DNA of 17,417 nt from an uncultured Longilinea sp. (GTDB lineage Bacteria; Chloroflexota; Anaerolineae; Anaerolineales; Anaerolineaceae). Of this stretch, positions 1 through 10,495 are shown piece by piece. The position numbers and the translations under genes are program-made. How positions within the stretch are numbered: the stretch's first letter is position 1; each line of letters opens with the position of its first letter. The notes under the pieces are model-generated. The model saw only the letters and a list, made by a program, of their open reading frames with translations. It was not told where the DNA came from and made no database searches. The DNA is taken from assembly GCA_937863945.1 (NCBI GenBank), contig CALMIB010000331.1, positions 1 to 17,417 on the forward strand, in the 5' to 3' direction.

Positions 1-146
1 GTGGCGCCCAGTCCGGCGATCCAGCGGTACACCGCCACGCCCAGGCCCAGCGCGCCCAGGATCCAGATGAAAATGATGCCCGGGCCTACCTTGTAACGGC
101 GCAGGTGGAGCTGCGGATAGCGTGTGGAAAAGCTGGTGGCGGCCAT
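1..146 (-). CDS. hybB: HybB/NrfD-type hydrogenase membrane subunit (partial, N-terminus only)
   Basis: Only the first 48 codons are inside the window; the gene runs off the left edge. The start is the ATG complementary to 144-146, one base after the stop of the HybA-type gene, with a GGAGGAG ribosome binding site at 151-157. The visible protein has a short polar, basic N-terminus (Arg/His/Lys-rich up to about residue 19) followed by a hydrophobic segment (about residues 20-40, GPGIIFIWILGALGLG then VAVYRW). That fits the first helix of the NrfD/PsrC/HybB family, which carries electrons between the periplasmic ferredoxin subunit and the quinone pool. The identification rests mainly on context: the order small subunit, HybA, then a membrane protein matches the hybOABC arrangement, and the large NiFe subunit would be expected further left. 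The sequence alone would not settle the family. Confidence 0.7.
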   Translation of the reverse strand, partial: MAATSFSTRYPQLHLRRYKVGPGIIFIWILGALGLGVAVYRWIAGLGA

Positions 147-147
147 C

Positions 148-1014
148 TCACTCCTCCTTCTTCGGGGCGCCGTTTTCATTGCGGTGCGTGCGCAGATAGA
201 TGCCGGTGGAAAGGGTCACCATCACCCCAATCAGCGCCGGCACTCCTGACATATAGGGCCAGGTGATGGAAGGTAGATCCTTTTCCGGCAGCTTCGGGAA
301 GCCCAGCTCCTGGTAATTGACATCGGAGATGTAAAGCATCGAGGTGCCGCCGGCTTCCGTTTCGCCGTACACGTGCGGGTAATAAGTGCTGTCGGCGTTC
401 AGGCGCGCGTGCGCGGTATCCAGCATCTGTTTGCGCGAGCCAAAAATCAACGCGCCGGTGGGGCAGGCTTCGCCGCAGGCGGGCTGACCGCCGGCGGCGA
501 GGCGGTCGGCGCAGAAATCGCACTTTTGAATCAAAGGCAGGGCTTTATCCCACTGGCTCTTGGGGATGCCAAACGGGCAGGCGGCCATGCAGTAGCGGCA
601 GCCAATGCAGCGTTCGCCGTGATACACCACCGGACCTTCGGGGGTCTTTTCCAGGGCAGCCACCGGGCAGACCGAAACGCAGACCGGTTCAATGCAGTGC
701 ATGCACTGCTGCTTGACGAATGCATCCTGCTGCGCGCCGTCATACAGCTTGATAATGGTCCAGGTGTTGGCCGACAGGTCGCGCGGCATTTCGTACAGGC
801 CGGTCGGGTCGCTTTCATAGGGCAGCCCGGCGCGCGCTTTGCAGGCCTGCTGGCAGGCGCGGCAGCCCACGCATTTCACCGAGTCATACAGCATGGCATG
901 GCTGGTTTCGGCGCGGACGAAGCGGCCGCTGGCCTGCACCCGTTGAGCCGGCAGCGAGAACGCCACCGCCCCGGCCCCCACCAGTTTCAAGAAATCTCTT
1001 CGACTGATTGGCAT
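148..1014 (-). CDS. hybA: HybA-type periplasmic 4Fe-4S ferredoxin subunit of [NiFe] hydrogenase
   Basis: This is an electron-transfer subunit that would link the hydrogenase small subunit to the HybB-type quinone-reactive membrane protein. It starts with a twin-arginine export signal (SRRDFLK, residues 4-10) and a hydrophobic stretch to about residue 25. Sixteen cysteines fall into the four-cluster DMSO-reductase-ferredoxin pattern: Cys48/51/54/58, Cys104/107/112/116, Cys136/139/142/146 and Cys165/168/180/184. A hydrophobic segment near the C-terminus (about 254-274), followed by a basic stretch, is a likely membrane anchor, as in E. coli HybA. At 288 aa the length is typical. The ATG at 1014 has AGGAGG (1020-1025) overlapping the TAG stop of the small-subunit gene, which implies tight translational coupling. 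Family assignment is firm; the precise hydrogenase subgroup is inferred from gene order. Confidence 0.9.
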   Translation of the reverse strand: MPISRRDFLKLVGAGAVAFSLPAQRVQASGRFVRAETSHAMLYDSVKCVGCRACQQACKARAGLPYESDPTGLYEMPRDLSANTWTIIKLYDGAQQDAFVKQQCMHCIEPVCVSVCPVAALEKTPEGPVVYHGERCIGCRYCMAACPFGIPKSQWDKALPLIQKCDFCADRLAAGGQPACGEACPTGALIFGSRKQMLDTAHARLNADSTYYPHVYGETEAGGTSMLYISDVNYQELGFPKLPEKDLPSITWPYMSGVPALIGVMVTLSTGIYLRTHRNENGAPKKEE

Positions 1015-1023
1015 GGCGGCCTC

Positions 1024-2175
1024 CTATTCCGGGTGGTGTCCGGCGTCATCGGTCGGCTCTTCGTCGCTGATCTTGGGCGCAAGGTGTTCGGAGCGTTTGG
1101 TCATGATCATATAGCCAAAGGCCAGCGCAGCCCCGGCCACCACGCCCACCGCCCCGCCGGTCACGGCCGCGCCCTCGGCGGTGATGCCGTCGGTTGGCGC
1201 GGACACGGATGGATAGGTCAGGGGCGGCGTGAAGGCGTCCAGTTGAATCGGCTCGTAGGTCGGCCGGTCCCAGAAATCGGGCTCGGCGCAGCCAATGCAG
1301 GGGTGCCCGGCGCCGATCGGCCAGTTGGTGCCGTCGTTGTAGCGCACGATCGGGCAGTTCTGGTAGGTGATGGGGCCTTTGCAGCCCATCTGGTACAGGC
1401 ACCAGCCGGCGCGGTGGCCGGCGTCGCCCCAGGCGCGCACGAACTCGCCGCGGTCAAAGTGGCCGCGCCGCTCGCAGTTGTTGTGGATGAGCTGCCCAAA
1501 GGCAAACAGCGGCCGGTGCAGGCTGTCCATTTCGGGAAGCGCGCCAAAGGTCAGGTAGTGCACCACTGTGGCGGTCAGGTTAACCGGGTTCATCGGGCAG
1601 CCGGGGATGTTGAGCACCGGCTTGTCGGTGATCACGTCCATCACGCCCACGGCCTGGGTGGGGTTGGGTTGGGCCTTGGGCAGCCCGCCAAAGGTGGCGC
1701 AGTTGCCCACCGCGATGACTGCCACCGCGTTTTTGGCGGCCTCGGTGATCAAATCCAGCGACGAGCGCCCGCCGATGCAGCAATACACGCCGTCGTCGCC
1801 GAGCGAAACCGAGCCCTCCACCACCAGCAGATACCCCCCGGCGGCCAGCGTGGCAGCCTTGGCCTCTTCGGCCTGCTTGCCGGCGGCCGCCATGAGGGTT
1901 TCGTGGTAATCCACCGAGAGGACGTCCAAAATGACTTCGGTGGCGGTGGGGTGCGAGGCGCGCAGGAAGGCCTCGCTGCATCCGGCGCAGTCCTGCAGCT
2001 CCAGCCAGACCACCGGCGTGCGCCTGGGCGAAGCCAGCGCCTGCTCGATCTGCGCGGCGGCGCTTTTGGGCATGGCCAGCGCCGCGGCCATCACTCCGCA
2101 GAACTTGAGAAAGTCGCGGCGCGACACCCCCCGTTTTAACAACGATTGAGCGATGCTCTCTTGACGTGAATCCAT
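1024..2175 (-). CDS. hybO: [NiFe] hydrogenase small subunit (group 1, HybO-like, standard proximal cluster)
   Basis: This is the iron-sulfur subunit of a membrane-bound respiratory H2-oxidising hydrogenase. It has a twin-arginine signal (SRRDFLKFCG, about residues 18-27), so the enzyme is exported, and a C-terminal hydrophobic anchor (about 335-356). Cluster ligands can be read off. The proximal 4Fe-4S cluster uses Cys63, Cys66, Cys159 and Cys193. The distal cluster uses His231, Cys234, Cys259 and Cys265. The medial 3Fe-4S cluster uses Cys274, Cys293 and Cys296 in the classic NWPIGAGHPCIGC context. The two extra cysteines of oxygen-tolerant enzymes are absent: CAGC replaces CTCC, and GNCATFGG has Gly where E. 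coli Hyd-1 has Cys120. An oxygen-sensitive enzyme is therefore expected. At 383 aa the length is normal. Start ATG at 2175 follows GGGGAGGAA (2182-2190). It is the first gene of the operon, followed by HybA and HybB types. Confidence 0.93.
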   Translation of the reverse strand: MDSRQESIAQSLLKRGVSRRDFLKFCGVMAAALAMPKSAAAQIEQALASPRRTPVVWLELQDCAGCSEAFLRASHPTATEVILDVLSVDYHETLMAAAGKQAEEAKAATLAAGGYLLVVEGSVSLGDDGVYCCIGGRSSLDLITEAAKNAVAVIAVGNCATFGGLPKAQPNPTQAVGVMDVITDKPVLNIPGCPMNPVNLTATVVHYLTFGALPEMDSLHRPLFAFGQLIHNNCERRGHFDRGEFVRAWGDAGHRAGWCLYQMGCKGPITYQNCPIVRYNDGTNWPIGAGHPCIGCAEPDFWDRPTYEPIQLDAFTPPLTYPSVSAPTDGITAEGAAVTGGAVGVVAGAALAFGYMIMTKRSEHLAPKISDEEPTDDAGHHPE

Positions 2176-2298
2176 ATCACATTCCTCCCCAGGAAGACAG
2201 CAGAAACGATTCAGGCACTATTTGGTTTTATTTTCAGCAGATGGAAGTCTTACGAGTGGTTTAGCAATCCATAATCAGATATATTGGGGTTGAATTAC

Positions 2299-2327
2299 AT
2301 AGTATCACAAAAAAAATGACATTTCAA
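2299..2327 (-). promoter_or_regulatory. Predicted sigma70 extended -10 promoter of the hydrogenase operon
   Basis: On the minus strand a -35 box TTGAAA (2322-2327; 5 of 6 to consensus) is followed after 17 bases by TACTAT (2299-2304; 4 of 6). A TGA immediately upstream of the -10 gives an extended -10 (TGn). It lies in the most AT-rich stretch of this gap and includes a run of eight T on the minus strand in the spacer. A transcript would start near 2292, leaving a leader of about 115 nt before the small-subunit ATG. No regulator site was recognised beside it. Confidence 0.55.
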
Positions 2328-2580
2328 TTGTTATAAAGGCGATTAAGATTAGTGAAATATATTACAAAGGTAAAGGGATGGTATTCGATATACGGTATGC
2401 GGTGCTGGATCGCGGCGGTCTCTGGCCACGCGCGGATATGACCGGCCATCTCGCCGCGGCTTTTTTCTTGCGTCATGCCGGCCTGCGGCGACGGCCAGCC
2501 CGGCCAGAATGCCCCGATGACGCTTTTCCATTCAGCCCTCTCGAAAGCTGGAAATTCCATCGCGTTGATCCACGCCGCGG
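2328..2580. other. Intergenic stretch between P-type ATPase and hydrogenase promoter, no gene recognised
   Basis: These 253 bases separate the end of the ATPase gene from the hydrogenase promoter. The half next to the ATPase is GC-rich and the rest shifts to AT-rich. A minus-strand open frame (2324-2560, 78 codons) runs through it, but its ATG has no ribosome binding site, its end overlaps the promoter, and its translation matches nothing I recognise. It may be a decayed gene tail or a repeat remnant. I found no convincing minus-strand terminator for the ATPase gene. Confidence 0.4.
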
Positions 2581-5097
2581 TCATGCGTCGCCGTTCAGGT
2601 GCAGCCGATTGCTGACGGCCTTGCCGATCTCCACGAAAGCCAACAGGATCAGCGCCACGCCAATTACCATCAGCCATTCCTCCAGCGTCAGCGGCACAAT
2701 GCCCAGCAGGCCGCGCAGCCCCGGAATGACAAACGCAATGGCGATGGTCAGGATGCCCAGCAGCACCGCCCAGATGAGCGGCTTATTGCTGCTCAAAGGG
2801 TTCATGCGATGCAATGGCAGGCGCAGGCTGCGGTAGGCAAAGATGTAAACGATCGAGTTGAGCGCGAAACTGGCAAACACGATGCTGCGTCCCTCGATCG
2901 GGTTGTTGTGCACCTGGTACAGGTGATTGAACAGCAGCAAGGCAAACACCGAACTGGTGATGCTGATGACTCCGATCAATGCGCCGGTCAGGCGGGTCAG
3001 AATGGGCGCGCGCAGCGAGCGCGGCTTTTCATCCATCACGCCTTGCTCCTTCGGTTCAAAACTCAGCACAATATCCAGCGGGCCGTCGCAGATCAGGTGG
3101 ATCCACAAAATTTGCGCCACCGCCAGCGGAGCAGGCCACTGCAGCATCATGGCGGTGAAAATCGTCAGCACTTCGGCAAAGGAATTGGAGAGGGTGTAAG
3201 CCACCACCTTGCGAATATTGGTAAAGATCACCCGACCCTCTTCGATGGCGGCTACGATGGTGCGAAAGTTGTTGTCGAGCAGGATCAAATCGGCGGTTTC
3301 TTTGGCCACATCGGTGGCGCTGCCCACCACCACGCCGATGTTGGCGCGTTTGAGGGCGGGGGCATCGTTCACGCCGTCGCCGATCATGGCCGTCACCTCG
3401 CCGTTGGTTTGCAGCGCGCGGATGATGCGGAATTTGTCCTGCGGGCGAATGCGCGCGAAGACGGCGGTAGCCTGCACGCGCTCGGCCAGTTCCGCATCGC
3501 TTAGCGCGGCGATCTGCCCGCCTTCCAGCGATGGGTCGCCCGGGCGCATCAGCCCAATGCCGGCGGCAATGCGCTCGGCGGTGCGGCGGTAATCGCCGGT
3601 GATCATCTTGACGCGGATGCCGGCGTGTTCGGCCACGTGAATGGCTTCCTGGACACCCTCGCGGATCGGGTCTTCCATGCCCAGCAGGCCCAGCCAGGTG
3701 TAACCGCTGTACTCATACATTGGGCCGCCCTGACGGCAGGCCAGGCCCAGCAGACGCAGCCCATCGCCGGCCCATTCGTCCACCTGCGCCAGGATGTGCT
3801 GGCGTTCGGGGTCAGAAACCGCGCACATGCCCAGCACAATCTCCGGCGCGCCTTTGAGGAAAAGAATGTGTTCGCCATTAAACTGCGCGCCGGTCACTTC
3901 GGTAATCATGTACTTGGTTTCACTGGTGAACAGCTCTTCACCCAGGCGCAGGGTGCTGTCAAACAGCGCTTGCGGCTTGCCCGGCGACAGGCTCTCGGCG
4001 TATTCCCACAGGGCAATATCCACCGGGCCTTCCAGGTTGTTGCACAGCACCATCGTTTGCCAGGCGCGCTGCTCATCCAGCAGCGCGGCGCGGTTCACGC
4101 GCATACGCCCCTCGGTCAGCGTGCCGGTTTTATCGGTGCAAATGGTGGTGACCGAGCCGAGCGTTTCTACAGCCAGCAGGCGTTTGACCAGCCCGTTGCG
4201 TTTAAGGATTTTGCGCATGCCCAGCACCAGGATGACCGTCACCGCAATCAGCAGGCCTTCGGGCACCGCCGCGATGGCCAGGATGATCGAGGTGCGCAGC
4301 ATGTCGAAGAACCCGCGCCCCATGAGCAGCCCCACCACCAGAATGATCAGCGTGGCGACCACCACGATGTAGGTTAGAATTTTGCTGAAAGCCTTCAGGC
4401 GCACCTGCAGCGGGGTATCTTCTTCGACGTGTTCGCTCAGGCTGGCGGCGATCTGGCCCAGCTCGGTGCGCGTGCCGGTTTGGGTGACGCGCAGGATGCC
4501 GCGCCCGGTGACCACCGTGGTGCCCATGAAGGCCTGGTTTTGCGCGCCCGGGTTTTCAATTGCCGGGTTGAAGGCCTGCTTGTTCACCGGTTCGCTCTCG
4601 CCGGTCATAATCGCTTCATCCAGGGCCAGTTTGGTCGCCTCCAGCAGCTCGCCGTCGGCGGGCACTTTTTCTCCGGCGTTCAGCAGCACCAGGTCGCCCG
4701 GCACCAGTTCCCACACTTCCACTTCCATGCGCTGCCCGTCGCGGAGGACGGTGGTGGTGGGTTTGAGCAGCCCTTTGAGCGCCACGTAGGTGCGCTGGGC
4801 CTGGTATTCCTGCACGAAGCCCAGGATGACATCAATGACTACCACCACCATGATGATGGCAAAGTCGCCAAATTCGGCCAGCAGCAGGGAGATGGCGGCC
4901 GCGGCCAGGATGATATAGACCAGCGGGCTTTTCAACTGGTTGAGCAGGATGGACCAGGCGGAGATGCCTTTTTCGGCGGGCAGGCGGTTTTCGCCAAACT
5001 GCGCCCGCCGCTGCAGCACTTCCTGAGAGCTTAAACCGGTGAGCAGCGCTGGTTTGCGGCTTTCCTCAGCCGTCGAGAGCTCATTTTCTGCGTTCAT
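2581..5097 (-). CDS. P-type cation-transporting ATPase (P2-like) with non-canonical ion-site residues
   Basis: This is an ATP-driven cation pump of the inner membrane. It has an N-terminal cation-ATPase domain (about residues 15-75), an actuator domain with TGES (165-168), the phosphorylated aspartate in DKTGTLT (Asp322), a short nucleotide-binding domain with FTSETKY (about 390-396) and KGAPE (415-419), the hinge MITGD (498-502) and GDGVNDAP (573-580). About ten hydrophobic helices follow the P2 plan, with PEGL (279-282) in M4 as in Ca2+ and Na+/K+ pumps. Compared with the SERCA Ca2+ site, Glu642 matches Glu771 and Asp671 matches Asp800. However, the Asn796/Thr799 positions are His and Cys (WIHLICDG instead of WVNLVTDG), and Asn768 aligns with Ser. 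The ion carried is therefore uncertain. At 838 aa it is shorter than most P2 pumps because the N-domain is small. The start is the first ATG; the ribosome binding site is weak. It has its own promoter. Confidence 0.9.
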   Translation of the reverse strand: MNAENELSTAEESRKPALLTGLSSQEVLQRRAQFGENRLPAEKGISAWSILLNQLKSPLVYIILAAAAISLLLAEFGDFAIIMVVVVIDVILGFVQEYQAQRTYVALKGLLKPTTTVLRDGQRMEVEVWELVPGDLVLLNAGEKVPADGELLEATKLALDEAIMTGESEPVNKQAFNPAIENPGAQNQAFMGTTVVTGRGILRVTQTGTRTELGQIAASLSEHVEEDTPLQVRLKAFSKILTYIVVVATLIILVVGLLMGRGFFDMLRTSIILAIAAVPEGLLIAVTVILVLGMRKILKRNGLVKRLLAVETLGSVTTICTDKTGTLTEGRMRVNRAALLDEQRAWQTMVLCNNLEGPVDIALWEYAESLSPGKPQALFDSTLRLGEELFTSETKYMITEVTGAQFNGEHILFLKGAPEIVLGMCAVSDPERQHILAQVDEWAGDGLRLLGLACRQGGPMYEYSGYTWLGLLGMEDPIREGVQEAIHVAEHAGIRVKMITGDYRRTAERIAAGIGLMRPGDPSLEGGQIAALSDAELAERVQATAVFARIRPQDKFRIIRALQTNGEVTAMIGDGVNDAPALKRANIGVVVGSATDVAKETADLILLDNNFRTIVAAIEEGRVIFTNIRKVVAYTLSNSFAEVLTIFTAMMLQWPAPLAVAQILWIHLICDGPLDIVLSFEPKEQGVMDEKPRSLRAPILTRLTGALIGVISITSSVFALLLFNHLYQVHNNPIEGRSIVFASFALNSIVYIFAYRSLRLPLHRMNPLSSNKPLIWAVLLGILTIAIAFVIPGLRGLLGIVPLTLEEWLMVIGVALILLAFVEIGKAVSNRLHLNGDA

Positions 5098-5139
5098 AGG
5101 GTTGCCTGTTGAGCTTGCCTGGAGGATGCGATGTTTTTG

Positions 5140-5167
5140 ATTATAGGCCGTGGTACAGGAATGTCAT
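5140..5167 (-). promoter_or_regulatory. Predicted sigma70 promoter of the P-type ATPase gene
   Basis: On the minus strand ATGACA (5162-5167; 5 of 6 to TTGACA) is followed after 16 bases by a perfect TATAAT (5140-5145). The start point would be near 5133, giving a leader of about 36 nt before the ATG at 5097. It lies downstream of the terminator of the preceding minus-strand gene, so the ATPase is probably its own transcription unit. Confidence 0.6.
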
Positions 5168-5227
5168 CCGCCATTTGGATTAATCTGCTCATCATTCCAG
5201 GGATGCTTTTGGGCGCCCGAAACACAA

Positions 5228-5256
5228 AGAAGCGGGCTTTGCAGGCGCCCGCTTCT
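5228..5256 (-). terminator. Rho-independent terminator after the PFOR / DHOD-like unit
   Basis: A perfect 10-bp stem (AGAAGCGGGC at 5228-5237 pairing with GCCCGCTTCT at 5247-5256) has a 9-base loop. Read on the minus strand it is followed by TTTGTGTTT. It lies about 30 bases beyond the stop codon of the DHOD-like gene and is oriented correctly to end that transcript. Confidence 0.75.
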
Positions 5257-5287
5257 CCTGAGATGAGATATATACTGCTGCCGGCGA

Positions 5288-6292
5288 TTAAGCCAGGCGA
5301 TTATCGAAGCTGGTGAGCGCCTTCATGTAGTTGGCGCGCTCAAACGCAGCCGGGTCGGCTACGGACTGTTGGCTCATGCTGCCGCGCATCTGCGTCACCG
5401 AAACGTACTCGAACTCCTGCATCCACGCATTCATTTCAGCGAGGATCTCGGTCACGCGGCCCGCGCCGCGCGCGATCAGCTCCGAGGCCAGCATGGCCAC
5501 GCTCGCGCCGGCCATCACCGCCTTGACCGCGTCCTGGCCGGTGTGCACGCCGCTGGTCAGCGCCAGGTCGGCATTCACGCGCCCGTAGAGGATCGCCGTC
5601 CAGCGCAGCGGCAGCAGCAGCGCTTCGGAGGTGCTCAGGTGCAGCATGGGCAGCACTTCAAGCGTTTCGATATCCAGGTCGGGTTGGTAGAAGCGGTTGA
5701 ACAGCACCAGGCCGTTGGCGCCGGCTTTGGCCAGGCGGGCAGCCATGTTGGCCGGCGAGGTGAAAAACGGGCTGAGTTTGACCGCCAGCGGGATGTGAAT
5801 TTGCCTGCGGATGTCGGTGACCAGGTCAATATAGGATTGTTCCAGGTCGGTTCCGCTCACAGCAAGATCGGTGGGCACGTTGTAAATATTCAGTTCCAAG
5901 GCATCTGCGCCGGCCTCTTCCATGTTTTTGGCATGCTCCACCCAGCCGCCGGTGGTCACGCCGTTCAGGCTGGCGATGACCGGCATGCTGACGGTCTGCT
6001 TCAACTTTGCGATCAGGTCCAGATATTCCACCGGACCGACGTTGTATTTTTCCAGGTCGGGGAAGTAGGTCAGCGCTTCGGCAAAGCTTTCGGTGCCGCT
6101 GTTGAGGAAGTGATCGAGCGCGTAGCTCTCATGGACAATTTGCTCTTCGAAGAGCGAATACATCACCACGGCGGCTGCGCCGGCATCTTCCAGGCGTTTG
6201 ACCGAGTCCACTTTTTTCGAAAGCGGCGAGGCCGAGGCCACAATCGGGTTCTTCAATTGCAAGCCGAGATAGGTTGTGCTCAGGTCTACCAT
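5288..6292 (-). CDS. Dihydroorotate dehydrogenase-like FMN protein, partner of PFOR
   Basis: This is a TIM-barrel flavoprotein of the dihydroorotate dehydrogenase (PyrD) superfamily, 334 aa. The N-terminal LGLQLKNPIVASASP (9-23) and the barrel strands VIASLNG (105-111), ALELNIYN (131-138) and LAVKLSP (169-175, with the FMN-contacting Lys172) fit the family. The segment that in true enzymes reads N-x-S-C-P-N, or has Ser in class 2, and carries the catalytic base here reads NIYNVP (135-140). No Cys or Ser is present there, so it probably does not oxidise dihydroorotate. Proteins of this kind recur beside pyruvate:ferredoxin oxidoreductase genes. Here it follows PFOR after 85 bases and is followed by a terminator, so the two are probably co-transcribed. 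The real substrate is unknown. Start ATG at 6292 has GGGAG nine bases upstream. Annotation as pyrD would be misleading. Confidence 0.85.
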   Translation of the reverse strand: MVDLSTTYLGLQLKNPIVASASPLSKKVDSVKRLEDAGAAAVVMYSLFEEQIVHESYALDHFLNSGTESFAEALTYFPDLEKYNVGPVEYLDLIAKLKQTVSMPVIASLNGVTTGGWVEHAKNMEEAGADALELNIYNVPTDLAVSGTDLEQSYIDLVTDIRRQIHIPLAVKLSPFFTSPANMAARLAKAGANGLVLFNRFYQPDLDIETLEVLPMLHLSTSEALLLPLRWTAILYGRVNADLALTSGVHTGQDAVKAVMAGASVAMLASELIARGAGRVTEILAEMNAWMQEFEYVSVTQMRGSMSQQSVADPAAFERANYMKALTSFDNRLA

Positions 6293-6322
6293 GGTTCATT
6301 CTCCCTTTCGCCAGAGGCGCGG

Positions 6323-6357
6323 CTCCTGCGAAGGCGGTTTTTTTGCCTTCGCAGGAG
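6323..6357. repeat. Perfect 13-bp intercistronic hairpin between PFOR and DHOD-like genes
   Basis: CTCCTGCGAAGGC (6323-6335) is exactly complementary to GCCTTCGCAGGAG (6345-6357) around a 9-base loop. On the coding (minus) strand the loop is AAAAAAACC and no U-tract follows, so it does not look like a standard terminator for the operon. It could be an RNA processing or stabilising hairpin that sets the PFOR to DHOD-like ratio. The plus strand also lacks a downstream T-tract. Confidence 0.7.
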
Positions 6358-6377
6358 TGGTTATTCAGCAAATCCGG

Positions 6378-9950
<3,573 letters not shown>

Positions 9951-10112
9951 GATGCGAACTCCATTAAAAAGTGATGATTGAATTCCGGGCTGCGCAGGCC
10001 CCACGGGCCGGCGCGCAAAATCGTTCTTTCCATCCAAATATGTAAGTTTACTCACCCTGGCTGAATTGACTAGGTATCATTGGTCACGGAAAAAGGCGTT
10101 CCCTGTCATATT

Positions 10113-10128
10113 TGTGAGAAGGTTCACA
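10113..10128. promoter_or_regulatory. CRP/FNR-superfamily-type operator upstream of PFOR
   Basis: TGTGA-GAAGGT-TCACA is a perfect match to the TGTGA-N6-TCACA dyad bound by CRP-type regulators. It lies about 163 bases upstream of the PFOR start codon. A weak promoter candidate between them (TAGTCA at 10067-10072, 16-base spacer, TAAACT at 10045-10050, minus strand) would put the dyad centre near -82, which is a permissible class I activator position. The promoter is much less certain than the dyad. No regulator gene is in the window. Confidence 0.5.
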
Positions 10129-10295
10129 TACGGGTGGACGCGAAACGAGCTAATCTTATTTTAACCCTCAAAGCGGTGGTTTGGACAAATAAATGTGGGT
10201 GATTTTGAAAAAAAGCATGCCTCGAATCATTATGCTGGAGTATCGTTTAAAGTCACGGTTCACCCATTTACGAATAACGCATCAACGAATATCGT

Positions 10296-10450
10296 TCCAT
10301 GCTGTTTCTGTTATCCTCTTCATCCTCTACATCCCTGTTATCCCTCTTCTTATTTTTCCATCCTAAGCATCCTGTAATTCTTTCTTCTTTCCTTCCCATC
10401 ATCTTCATCATCTTCATCCCTGTTTATTCTTCTTCCCAAATTCCTCCCTT
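10296..10450. repeat. Pyrimidine-rich degenerate 9-bp repeat tract
   Basis: The plus strand is almost pure C/T for about 150 bases. Part of it (about 10310-10377) shows units of nine bases around an ATCCT/ATCCC core, for example TTATCCTCT, TCATCCTCT, ACATCCCTG, TTATCCCTC, then CCATCCTAA and GCATCCTGT. Open frames across it look like low-complexity artefacts. The rest of the PFOR to phosphatase gap (9951-10495) holds the PFOR leader, the CRP-type dyad and nothing else I recognise. The tract resembles the flanks of the two repeat elements at 13837 and 16624 in period and base composition. Confidence 0.6.
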
Positions 10451-10458
10451 TGATCAGG

Positions 10459-10486
10459 TTGCAAACCGCGCGGCACGTGTTAAACT
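10459..10486 (+). promoter_or_regulatory. Weak candidate promoter of the phosphatase operon
   Basis: TTGCAA (10459-10464) and TAAACT (10481-10486) are spaced by 16 bases, and each matches 4 of 6 consensus bases. Transcription would start near 10493, almost at the ATG at 10496, so the message would be nearly leaderless. That agrees with the poor ribosome binding site there. Confidence 0.3.
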
Positions 10487-10495
10487 AGGTTTAGC

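Noticed and set aside
373..2139. A 588-codon plus-strand open frame opposite the hydrogenase genes
   Set aside because: It overlaps two well-supported genes on the other strand, shows the same mirror-frame composition, and has no recognisable motif.
2440..2475. GCCGCGGC followed by TTTTTT as a plus-strand terminator
   Set aside because: No plus-strand gene precedes it, and the stem is only a short self-complementary stretch without a loop.
2324..2560. A possible 78-aa minus-strand gene between the ATPase and the hydrogenase promoter
   Set aside because: No ribosome binding site, no recognisable similarity, and the 3' end overlaps the predicted hydrogenase promoter.
9951..10055. Upstream extension of PFOR by 35 codons
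   Set aside because: The extension lacks family similarity, and the ATG at 9950 has a good ribosome binding site and starts the conserved domain.
10195..10275. Inverted copies of TGGGTGA / TCACCCA upstream of the phosphatase gene
   Set aside because: Only seven bases match with about 60 bases between the arms, which is easily expected by chance.
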